A DNA stretch of 64,000 bases, taken from the NCBI GenBank assembly GCA_002077065.1, contig NAJO01000055.1, positions 1-64,000 of the forward strand, read 5' to 3'. The translations under genes were made by a program, and so were the position numbers. This document shows, one piece after another, positions 13,130 to 23,044 of the stretch (position 1 is its first letter; every line of letters starts with the position of its first letter). The notes under the pieces are model-generated. The model saw only the letters and a list, made by a program, of their open reading frames with translations, searched no databases and had not been told where the DNA came from. The stretch is from Cryoendolithus antarcticus. Lineage: Eukaryota > Ascomycota > Dothideomycetes > Cladosporiales > Cladosporiaceae.

Positions 13130-13292
13130 TAGAAGCCGTTGTGGACTTGCGATCAGGTTGAAATTAATCTCTTGCCACATTATTAGCGATGCGGGAGTGT
13201 GTAACACACGAGTTGACTGTCTACAATACGTTATAATGCTCGTCGAATCATATCTCATGCTTATCGTATCGTCGCACATCATGAGGCCTCCC

Positions 13293-14450
13293 TCAAATGA
13301 AGTCATTGCGCCCGAAGCCGCCAAAGGGGTTCGGCGGCCGCCCACCCATACCTGCATCTCTGGGGTGCCCACCCCTGTTGCCGGGCCCGATGGGATCATA
13401 TCTCGCCCCAGGTGGAGCTTGCGGATCAAACCCGCCTCCCCTCTGCCCTTCACCAGCAAAAAGCGGATCATCGAACGTCGGATGCATGCCGCCACCACCC
13501 ATACCGCCCAAGCCAGGTCCCACGCCACCACGCATACCGTCATTGGGCCCTAAACCTTGCGGGTACAAGTCTCGGTCGCCGATCCTAGGAAAGCCGCCAC
13601 CACCTCGCATGCCGCCTCGGAAGGGTCGTTGCAGCTCAAAGTCATCGTCGAAGCCTGGCATGGGTTCTGGTAGTGGCCGACGGGGTTGTGCGAGAGGATC
13701 TGCGAGTGGGCGAGGGCGTGGAACTGGGCCGTCGCCCAAGGGATCGAATTCTGGTCGGTCTGCACCGCGAGGTTGGCGAGGTTGGCGCGGTTCATCCGTC
13801 TGTGCGCAGGAGGATTGCCCGGATGGCGTTTCTTGGTAGCCTTCCTTCTGCAGGCTGGGGATCAACTTTTGAATGATGTTGAGGCGAAGTAAGCTTCCAA
13901 AGTCCGAGATTCGCCCGACAGTGATGAAGATAGCGCCGAGGCGTTCGAGCAGATCCTCTTCGTTGCTTCCTGCATCTCGTGCGGGCGACGCTGGCAAGTT
14001 GCCCTCCGAGATGAACTCGGAGATCTTCACGTCGAAGGTGTGCGTCTTGTCGTCGCCAACACCCATGCCCATGATGACAGCTTTGTTGCCCATGCGGTTG
14101 ACCTTAAGCAAGTACTCCATGCTGGATTGTGAATGCTTGTAACGGAAGGCATAGGATCCAGCATGTGAGTTCCATTCCGAAGGCAAGATGTGAGGCTGCG
14201 TGGAGTCTGCCGAGACGTCTAGCCTATGCTCCTCGCCCAGACCGACCAGTCTGAAGCCAGTGGCTAGCAAAGCTGCGTGTGATGCCAGAGCTATTGCATC
14301 GTACGCCGTTTTGAGCTGTGGCGATGCATCTTTGGGCAGACTTGCACTCATGAATGAGCCGAGCGATGGAGCAGACATGACGTTGCCCGAGATGGCGGAG
14401 GGAGTGCCCATCGTGACTCCGGTCAGCTGTGAAGCTCTGGTGATGTCCAT
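13293..14450 (-). CDS. PI31-like proteasome regulator (PSMF1 family), 385 aa
   Basis: PI31 proteins bind the 20S proteasome and F-box proteins and modulate or transport proteasomes. Single exon from ATG at 14450. Residues about 40-190 form the N-terminal FP-type domain (AYDAIALASHAALLATGFRLVG ... FRYKHSQSSMEYLLKVNRMG). The C-terminal half is disordered, rich in Gly, Pro, Arg and Asp, and ends with PI31-type signatures: EFDPLGDGP, HPTFDDPLF and PPGARYDPIGPG. The order and composition match the family well. It lies 3.7 kb from the ubiquitin hydrolase and 9 kb from Rpn1. Confidence 0.9.
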   Translation of the reverse strand: MDITRASQLTGVTMGTPSAISGNVMSAPSLGSFMSASLPKDASPQLKTAYDAIALASHAALLATGFRLVGLGEEHRLDVSADSTQPHILPSEWNSHAGSYAFRYKHSQSSMEYLLKVNRMGNKAVIMGMGVGDDKTHTFDVKISEFISEGNLPASPARDAGSNEEDLLERLGAIFITVGRISDFGSLLRLNIIQKLIPSLQKEGYQETPSGQSSCAQTDEPRQPRQPRGADRPEFDPLGDGPVPRPRPLADPLAQPRRPLPEPMPGFDDDFELQRPFRGGMRGGGGFPRIGDRDLYPQGLGPNDGMRGGVGPGLGGMGGGGMHPTFDDPLFAGEGQRGGGFDPQAPPGARYDPIGPGNRGGHPRDAGMGGRPPNPFGGFGRNDFI

Positions 14451-15888
14451 TCAGTAATCTTGAGAGATTTCTCGATTATTTGAGCACGTTCGGTTCGAGG
14501 CAGCCAGTGAACGCGGTGTCATTACTGGGGAGTCTAACGGGGACCGGGACGGTCCATGAGCTTATTGAGTTCTGCCCAAGCAAGTGACGCGGGTGAATGC
14601 ATGTATGTACTGTAGCTATGTGGCTTAACAGTCTTGTAATCTTTCACGTACTGTGCCATCAATACGCCAAGTTCGCAGATAAGTAGGCAGTGTTGCTGTC
14701 AATTGACCTCAACGATCGCCTCCAGACTTGCTTTAGACGGGTAGTCAAAGTCGCGGACCATGTCTAAAGTGATGCGGCAATCGCTGATCTCGTCTTGATC
14801 GTTCGAAACGTTACTACAAAGGCCTTTCGGGGATCAATTGGTAGAGACTAGGCTAAGATGTACTGCGCTTAGAGGTACGGGGATCTGGCTTTGCCATTTT
14901 GGAGGGGGTCCACAGGGCATTGCACATCGCTTCCTTATGATTAGGATAATAAAGCAATAATGGTTAAGCCCTCGAGTCAAGCAAGGCGCCTAACGGCGCA
15001 ATCTCGGGGTGGGGGGGCCGCAGAGCCAATGTTCACCCGCCTTCATCCTGGCTCCGATCTCCAACTTCCCCGACCCACCCTGCAACGCCTTGCCCGAAAG
15101 CTAAATAGACACCACGCCATCGCTTTTACTTGCACGTGTGGAAACACAATTAATCCTCAGCCGTGTCTGCATATCTTAGCGTATGTTGGTTCGGCAGTAA
15201 CCAACAGTGACCGCGTAAATTGATACGCATGAGCCAATGAGAAATTGCAGTGTCCTGCAAATTGGGCGGTAACATTTGCTACTTGGTTTGCTGAACGTGG
15301 GGTCGCTTGGGAAGAGGCGAGGAACCGAGAGCAATATGGCTCAGATTGCCAGATCTCCGGTGGGCGCTGTGCTTGAAGGATTCACCGGTGTTTAAAGGTG
15401 GGTCTAACGTGGAGGCTGAGTGGCTGGCGGGCAGTATACGATGCTGGTCCCGCGTGTGCAGTGGATCCTGGACATGTGATCGCTATATTACTTGATCCTA
15501 GCATGCCTCTTGGATGTACGGTAGTTCAGCAACCAGGCTGGCTCTGTGTCGATACCCGACATCGTGGTAAATCATGTGGAGAACTTCGATGCGATTATTC
15601 GATGGTTCGCACTAGCTCAAAGCACTGGCACTGCCTAGCTTGGAAGAGATCTGTGAGAGTGGTACGAGGCAGCAGGGGAGCGAAAGTAGGAGTAGAATTG
15701 CGAGGCGATCTATGCATGCTCCGGTGCCTCTCTGGCACCTGCCAATGCCAGGACTCCAACAAGCCCGAGTAGTCTCGGGTGTTTCAAAAAACAATGGTGC
15801 CGCCAACGCCCTGCTATGCCACAATGTCGAACAGACTGCCGCCCCTCATTTTCGTGTATCATGCCCATGTACACCTGCCCCGCGAATA
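14451..15888. other. Intergenic, 1.4 kb
   Basis: Upstream of PI31 and downstream of the zinc-finger gene. Several short frames exist on both strands, but none has recognisable protein character. A CACGTG E-box is near 15133. A tRNA-like stretch near 14828 was examined and rejected. Confidence 0.5.
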
Positions 15889-17232
15889 TTATATGTAGCG
15901 TACTGGGTATCTGAGAGGAGATTGAATGGGCGAGCAATCCTGGGTGTGCTGTACGGACGTCCGTCGGGACCGTAGAGTCGAAGTGGATCGCCGTTTCTTC
16001 ACTGTCGTGCGTTTCCTGCATTCTGGTCGCTTTGGACAGCCATCGTCGATGTGCCTATAGATGGAATCAGTCCTTGTACCGAAACATAGTTGGGATCGTC
16101 ACACACCTTCGTAATGTATCTTTACGTGCAAAGGCACTGTCGCAAAGATGGCATGTGAAGTTTCGTTCCTTGAGATGTACCTGGCATCTATCAGCAAAGC
16201 ATGAGTGTTGGGGTGACTGGAAAGACTCACGCTCGCCTCATGTCGCACAAGATCCGTCCGTCGCACGAAGCGCTTGTCGCACTCGCTATACATACACACA
16301 TATGGGTGCTCTCGATTCGGCGCATGCGTGTCCAGATGAGCCTTGAGATTGTATGACCGCTGGAACAGCTTACCACACTGATCGCAAGCGCAATTGGCGG
16401 TCTCCGGCTTGGTGAATCCACGCTTCGGTCGACCATCTATGGGTCCTTCAGGAAAGCTGCCGGTCGACTGCGTGCGACGATACGATGGTCGTCGACGCAT
16501 CATCATAGGCTTTACGTCTTCGTCCACCTCTGGGCTACCTGCTATACTTACGATGCCGTATGATTGGTATGAGGTATCAGCGATTAGATCGCAAGGTCTT
16601 ACTTGCAAAGAATGCATGGGCTGGCCCATCTCCGGGATGAAGTGTAGTTGATGTGCACCGTAGGCAGACTGGTCCTCGAGCTTGATACTAGGTTGGTGAC
16701 TCATGGTCGGCAGCCCATCTGTCTGCGCAAAGGGAGACGGTATGCTCGAAGCGTGGGTACTTGCGCTGTGTTGTGAGTCATTGGGTGAGTAGTGGTAGTC
16801 GCCAGTCGTAGCAAGCTGCGGTGTCCAGGCGGCAGCGGTAGACAGCGGTGTAGCGAACGGATCGCAGCTGCTGCCCCACGTTGGACTACGCCAGTTGGCT
16901 AGGCTTGGAGTCGATGAAGGACCAGCTGTAAATTCGTTCGGCCACGTGAAGTGCGTGTTTGCGTTCAGCGCAGGCGTGGCGGCAGTGCTCAAGGTCGAGT
17001 TCATTGCTTCGGCGAAGGTGACTAGCCCAAGCCCTCTTGGCTCCTCTGGCCACGTTGTCGACTGCAAGGTAGCATCAAAAGCGTGATCATTGTCGCTGAA
17101 TGGGAGAGTGTACTGCTTGAGTAACGACTGCGGGTTGGCTGAGGCAGGTGGTGTCTGGTAGTATGGTGTGGTGTTGTGTTGAACGAGCGAGTCGCGCAGT
17201 CGCTGCGGGTCGGGACTTGGAAAGAAGCTCAT
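15889..17232 (-). CDS. C2H2-type zinc-finger transcription factor (3 exons)
   Basis: Likely sequence-specific DNA-binding regulator in the nucleus. Exons 16231-17232, 16107-16180 and 15889-16054 give 413 residues. The N-terminal 270 residues are Ser/Thr/Pro/Gln-rich and activation-domain-like. Finger 1 is CDQCGKLFQRSYNLKAHLDTH. Finger 2 starts as CMYSECDKRF and gains its last histidine only after the first intron (RHEAS joined to VHLKER). Finger 3 (CHLCDSAFARKDTLRRH) is completed by exon 3 as a C2HC finger ending DDGC, followed by a very basic tail (KRPECRKRTTVKKRR) suited to nuclear import. Reading the first exon straight through would lose half of finger 2, all of finger 3 and this tail. 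The target genes are unknown. Confidence 0.88.
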
Positions 17233-18094
17233 TTTGAATAGGATAGAAGCGATCGAATCGGGAAGGATTGGCCTGAAGGAAGGTGGTGCTGCCTTTGCCG
17301 GCCCTCCGAACCAGATTATATCAGAAAGCTAAGGTATCAACATTAGACTACATCATGGAAGATGCACAGCAAAATGCAAAAATGGAACTGGAGGCAGTGC
17401 GAACAGAGAGGCGGTTACAGATGAAGTTGAAGAGTTTCTGTCCAACCTTCAAGCGGTAGTTGACCACCTGCATATGCTTAGCTTCAACCTGCCTGAAGAC
17501 GATCTAGGGTCACGCATATGATGGTCCGAGCACGAAGGAGCAGTACACCCACGCCTAGTGACGGGTGTCTAGCAGAGTGCTCCGCTAGCTCCAACAATGC
17601 CGCAGATGTAGTGGGTCCTACGATCTCGGTGACTGTCGCCAGATACATTCATTTGAAACGCAAGGCTATGCTCATTGCGATTGCTGCGGACAGCAGGCAG
17701 AAGGGCGGTGCCGACCAGGGTCGCAAGTTGTGGCAGATTGGCTGTGCGGCGGCTGCTGGCCAGGCTACTGTGCAATAGGATCAATGGCGTCGATGGCGCC
17801 TTGGCATCAGTACCGATAGCTCGGTTGCGCTAAGAAGCACTAATAGATGCCACATGCATTTCCGCTGCCGTTTTACACGCGTGCCGTTCCCTTGATCCTT
17901 GTCGTAGCCACTCACAAAATTGTGCTTTTGCGCTTAAGGTGACATGTGCACCTGGCAAGCGCCCGGGTCCACGGCACTACTACGCTCTGCGATCTCCACT
18001 TTGTCGTAGCGCTCGCGCGGGCTCATAGTTGGCCCGTGGTGTTGGCGGAGACCTCCGCCTGGGGAACATTCAAGGACTTGTACGCTGAGTGCGG
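17233..18094. other. Intergenic, 862 bp
   Basis: Promoter of the zinc-finger gene plus 3' flank of the channel gene. It contains a coding-like patch at 17355-17522 that is split between two frames (see findings). No complete gene. Confidence 0.45.
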
Positions 18095-20981
18095 TCATGT
18101 TGCGGACTGTCGAGATCGTTCAACTTCCAGAATCTCCTCCACACTGTGGAGCTGCGTCCGCAAGCCATCAGCCAGCTGCTGCAGAGCTTGGACTGTTTCA
18201 TTAGGCGCTGATGGAGTCCCATTGCGTGTATCTGCAGGTTGCGCGTGGCCGTCCAATGATTTTGTTTGGGTTCCTGCACCGGCCGGCGAGGGCAATGTCG
18301 ATTGCGGACGGCGCAGCATGGTCGTTGGTGCAGATTTTTGGGTGAGCGCGGCAAAGGGAGTCTTCGCCCGCTGCCGATCGTGAAGGAACTGCCGCCCATT
18401 CTCGAATGCAAGGATCAGGCCCACGAATGGCCAGTGAGTAGCCTTCAAGAGAACGATTCGGTATGCGCGCAAGCTATCAGCCGGCACGATCAGTCGCGTG
18501 GGTCGAAAGAGAAGCGCCAGTAGATTCTGCGTACCTGTCAGTCTATGTCCGCATTGGGCTCGTAATGTGCATCGATGCAGTGAGGTCATTCTGCACTCCC
18601 GCACGAGACCAACAACGTAGGCTACTTTTGCACACTGCTCATTGGCGCAGGCTTCTGCGCCAACTACCGCATGCTAGAGACTTCTTCACGGAACTGATGC
18701 TCCGTAGCCAGAGATGAACTGGTTGCCTGGTCGTGTTCTGGGGCGAAGCAATGATGCAAGCACCCAGATGCCCGAACCCCACAACAGAGTCGAGAGCATA
18801 TAGCATGGTGACTGCGGTGATCGATCTAACTCACCGTAGGGGGCAGAAAGTATGTTAAGCGGTTGGATGTGGAGGCCTCCAGGACGTAGATTGCTGCATG
18901 CACCGCCATTAGTATGAGCCTCATCACAATTGCAGGCGCAGTCATTTAAGCTTGACTCACAGTACACGAAGAGATACTCGTCGCGTGCGTGCTCCATGAC
19001 CTGTGTTGTGAATCGAATATTGTCAGCCAATGGAAGAATTACTCGGCGCTTAGCGAAACACCAACGGTGTGGCTGCGCTTGACCCACCTTTGTGAGGCTG
19101 GTCGACAGCAGTGATATCAACGAAGTGACAAGTAGTATGTTAGTCAGGCATACGAATAGCAGCATAAGTGGGGGACCCAGGATGGGCGAGATCTGCAAGG
19201 TGTGAGTACTGCAGACAGTACGCCAAGGTTTCACTGTTGGTCCTCTTTACCTGTTCGGCAACGCCCTGTGCAAGTCAGCCTGGTGGTTACAATTGCCTGC
19301 ATGATGGAACGAACAAAACCGAGATAGTTGGAGCCGAAGAAGACCTGTATGAGCGTCCACTGAGGTGACGAGCCGGATCAGCCATGAATATGGATTACGA
19401 GTTTTGTTGCACTTGCGTGGAACGTACGTTCGTTTCGCGCACCGACATAGTCCCTCGGGCGAGGAAGGCGAAAGTAGTGTTGAATCCTAATCAGGTCATC
19501 AGAAACGCTTTGTGATCCGCGTCAGTACACTAACCAATGTACAGAATCGCTACTGGCCCCAGAAACTTGATAAAGTCTTTCGTCTGCGATGCATTAGACT
19601 CGAGTGGTATGCACATGTGAGATGCGAGACTTGCCATTGCGCGCAACGACACAAGAAGCGTACCAAAGTAGGGGCTTAAGCTTAGCAATGAGCACAGTCT
19701 GTCGCTATGCAGTCAGCACGCCAGTCTGGTACTGTCGTTTCATATTCAATGCACTCGCCTGGGTACGAGCACGATGCCTTCGAGTGACAGGATGTCGAAT
19801 GCAATGTCCGTGTTTCGACGATCGCCTGAAGAGATAGCAATCATCCGACATATGAAGAACGCCAAGCCAATGGCGATGATGGAGACGTCCCACAGGGACC
19901 AGAAGTCAACCGAGTATAGTGTAAGCCCAGAGTCCCAGAGTTCGCCAAACTCTGTATTCGATGTTAGCGCTGGCTGCGACGCAGCTGAATTACACACACT
20001 GACCGTTGTGAATGAACGACGCGATCCAAATATACAACAGTACCTCCGCTGGAGTTACTGCCCTGAGCGGCGTCTTCTCAACAAGCACAAAGTAGTACAG
20101 TGCCAGAAATGCGGCGAAGAACAGGAACTCGAAAGCCTTGAGGTATAGCGGAACGCGCAAACGACAGAATGGATCGGATCGCTTCGGGTTGTAGATCTCC
20201 GCCTGCTTGACAGCATGCTGGCTGATCTCCTTCCAGAATACGATTTCGCCATTCCAGACGCCATTGATGATCTGCTGCACCGACTGCTGAGCTAGAAACT
20301 TCTTTGCGTCTGTTACAGCAGCGATCTCAAGTGCAGTCATGCCACGGTACTCTGACGCTGGTACTCGTCCGCTTTCTGCGGGAGGGGGTACGTCTTCGTC
20401 ACGGAAGCCTTCACCTAGTTCACGGCCGGCACCGTCCACCGTGTCTACTTCAGCAAGAGTCTCCACGTCTGCTGGACCTTCGGCATTGTCGCTGTAGTGC
20501 GAGTCCTCTGGCAGGTCCGCGCAGAGGTGATCGATGGCATCTCGCTTGCTGAGATGCGTTATGAATCTCCACGCAATGAGCTCACACGACAGCCCTCGAG
20601 TCGCGTTGATGCCACGGTCGTCTTCGCTTTCGAGCGCGATATAGTGACCTTTTGCGATCCTGCAGAATGTCAACTCGTGCACCTAGACACTGTAATCGAA
20701 AGAAATGAATCGTACAGTAGTGCATGCACAACTCCAGGGTGATGGACCTCATCAGTCAGGTGCTGCACAAGCGGCTTCAGCGTATCAGCATACAGCGTCG
20801 TGCGTAGCTCCTCAAACGTGTGCGGCGTCTCAATGATCTTGCTAATATAGCTGAGGGTGGATCAGTATCGTCAAGGCAGTAGGCAAATACACGCGACTCA
20901 CGAGGATAGCTTCGACACCAAAGCATCGACACTGTCTGCGTTTCCTAGCGCAGGCAGCTGGGCCTTCGTAGCGGCCGTCAT
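18095..20981 (-). CDS. Yvc1-like TRP cation channel (13 exons)
   Basis: Predicted vacuolar TRP-family calcium/cation channel. Exons, 5' to 3': 20902-20981, 20716-20850, 20004-20659, 19759-19951, 19635-19698, 19535-19583, 19428-19486, 19315-19359, 19251-19265, 19088-19192, 18961-19000, 18835-18893, 18095-18526; 643 residues. All phases close. The N-terminal region carries the family block DRGINATRGLSCELIAWRF. Membrane helices begin near FEFLFFAAFLALYYFVLV, and the pore region is WTLIQVFFGSNYLGF (413-427). SLTKVMEHARDEYLFVYS and VLEASTSNRLTYFLPP follow. Introns 4 (19699-19758) and 5 (19584-19634) begin with GC rather than GT. Exon 9 is only 15 nt. Intron 12 is 308 nt, unusually long here. Intron 5 is a multiple of three and open, so retention is possible. 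Confidence 0.85.
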
Positions 20982-21266
20982 GATGCCGTGGAGGAGTCCT
21001 GAGCATTGTCGTCAGCAATAGTGTGATGGAGGTGGCCAGTCCAGGAGAAGCTGCCGCTGGGTTTAAGCGCGAACCGCAACGGGCGCTTAATTTGAATTTA
21101 GCCGCGGCACTGCAGTATTCCACAGAGGTATCAATGCCCGGTATCGCTAGAATTGACAGCCCCTGGCTTACAGGCTCGTCGCGATCAAAGAATGGATAGC
21201 GTGGGACACTCTGGAGAAGCTATGTAGATGCTACCGTCACTGCCAACTCGAAGCAACGAATTTCCT

Positions 21267-22692
21267 TCAGATCGCCCAGCCAGCCGCTCTCTTCTTCGTC
21301 TTCACCTTCTGTGCCACGACAACAGCGTCCTGCGACGTCTGCAACGCTGACAGACCATCTGCAAACAATCTCGGATCTTTGACAGCAAGATCATCATCGA
21401 GCGCGAGGTTGTCGAGTGAGATTGTGGCCTCATCAGGCTGCTCAAAAGCACTCGCCTCCTTGCTCTCCCTCTCAGGCTTGACGTCATCAACGTCTTCAAA
21501 ATCATTCTCCACTTCGTCCTGCTCATCGTCTTCGTCATCAAGATCATCCTCATCAGCAGGCACAGCATCAGCTCCCTCCACTTCGTTCGACACGGGCTCG
21601 ACGAAACGATCAAGCTCCTTCGCCATCTTCCTACTGAATCCGGTCGCTTCGACTTCGACATCAAGCCTTCGCTCATTGTCAATGCCCTTGATCGCGTCCT
21701 TCAAGAAAGGACCAGGTTCGTCTGATGTATAACGCAAGCGACGCTCGAAGTACCGCTTAACGCAATTTACATCTCGATCAAAGTAGAACTCCGCATTCGT
21801 GTGGTTCGTGCTCAGAGTTTGCGGGAAATCGATCAGGATCGGCGTGAGCGTAGCGTCTTTGGCGAATGCCGAGCCTTCCTCAGTCTCTTCGTCCCTTTGC
21901 CCGCCAGAGCCACCCTTCTCCCTGATCAAGATATTGAACTCGTTGAAGTCTCCATGTATAAGTCCGCGTTGAGCGAGCTGCACGATCATATCCATAAGCT
22001 CTGCGTACAGCCTGCCTGGATCGGGCACGCTATCGATCATCCGTAGTGGAAAGGCATCGATGAACTCCATGACAACCGTGTGCCTGCTCCACGCTACAGG
22101 TTCGGGCACTGGAAAGCCTTCCCTATGTAGCACTTGCATGAAAGCGTGCTCCTTTTGTGCAGCCAGACGGCTGAGGTACATCCAGCTGCCAGCATTGCGA
22201 TTCCGGAGGTAGTCGCGATTTGCTTTGACAGTACGGAACGAGATGCGCCCTAACCTGTGCAACTTCAAGACGAGCTGTCTAGAGGACGGAGAGGCGCAAA
22301 TATAGATGTCCGACTCCTTGCCTACGCCTATCTGGTTGCCAAGGCTGAAGATCATGTCGCCCTTCCGGTGCGTATTGAGCGCCAGATAATCGAGACCGCC
22401 ATACGTGAGACGATATCCATCGTACCGAGCGTTCTTGACTTTTGCAATCAAGCCATCCTTAGCCAGTGTGGAAATATTCTTGTGCACATTGTTGCCACCG
22501 CGCATGCCCGAGAGCTGCGCGATCAGTGGCGTTGGTACGACTTCATGGTTTTTGCTTCCTTGCTCGACCTGTGCGACGCTTTAGTCTCGTCAGTCGCAGA
22601 CCTCCTATGCGCTTGCGCGATTGACTTACTGCAGCCAGTACTCGCCAGTCCTCTGCAGTGAGGTACCGCAACGCGCGGGTGTCGAGCTTCAT
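21267..22692 (-). CDS. RIO2: RIO2 atypical protein kinase (2 exons)
   Basis: RIO2 is a kinase/ATPase required for cytoplasmic maturation of the 40S ribosomal subunit. Exon 1 (22630-22692, MKLDTRALRYLTAEDWRVLAA) and exon 2 (21267-22568) are joined over a 61-nt intron, giving 454 residues. Residues 1-90 form the RIO2 winged-helix domain (ISTLAKDGLIAK). The kinase core has the family-specific loop IGVGKESDIY, the catalytic loop HGDFNEFNILI and the metal-binding LIDFPQ. The C-terminal 130 residues are acidic (DEDDLDDEDDE), as usual in fungal RIO2. Divergent from Rpn1 across 352 bp. Confidence 0.96.
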
Positions 22693-23044
22693 GGTCGTGA
22701 GAAGATTTTCGGTCGACTTTGGAGGGCTACGGGTGTGTCGTTAAAGGCCCATTGTAGGTTTCACAAAATTGTAGATGCACTTTGCATGTGAGAGAGCCGC
22801 CAAAGTGCGCTAGTATGAGCTTAAATGTTGCAAGGCGACAAACGACGCGCTGTCTACTACATCACCAACATCAACTACATCCTCCCAATTTGAATACTTC
22901 ATCACCACTCAATCCATCAGCACACTCACGACGGCCTTATCCTCCGCTGCATTTCCGCCGCCAAACTCTTCATTTGGCGCATAGACTCTGCAGTGGAGCA
23001 CGAGACCACAAGAGACATCTCCGGTAGCGCAGGAAGTGCTAGAT
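22693..23044. promoter_or_regulatory. Bidirectional promoter, RIO2 / RPN1, 352 bp
   Basis: Must serve both RIO2 (minus) and Rpn1 (plus). Repeated CATCA/CATCAAC-type sequences occur at 22860-22920 on the Rpn1 side. I did not find an exact copy of the yeast Rpn4 site. Confidence 0.6.

Noticed and set aside
14820..14900. tRNA-like stretch with an A-box-like sequence (TTGGTAGAG)
   Set aside because: No matching B-box (GGTTCGANTCC) at the right distance and no foldable acceptor stem seen.
15398..15975. Plus-strand frames of 111-124 codons opposite and beside the 3' end of the zinc-finger gene
   Set aside because: Partly antisense to the third exon, which has strong zinc-finger logic. No protein character of their own.
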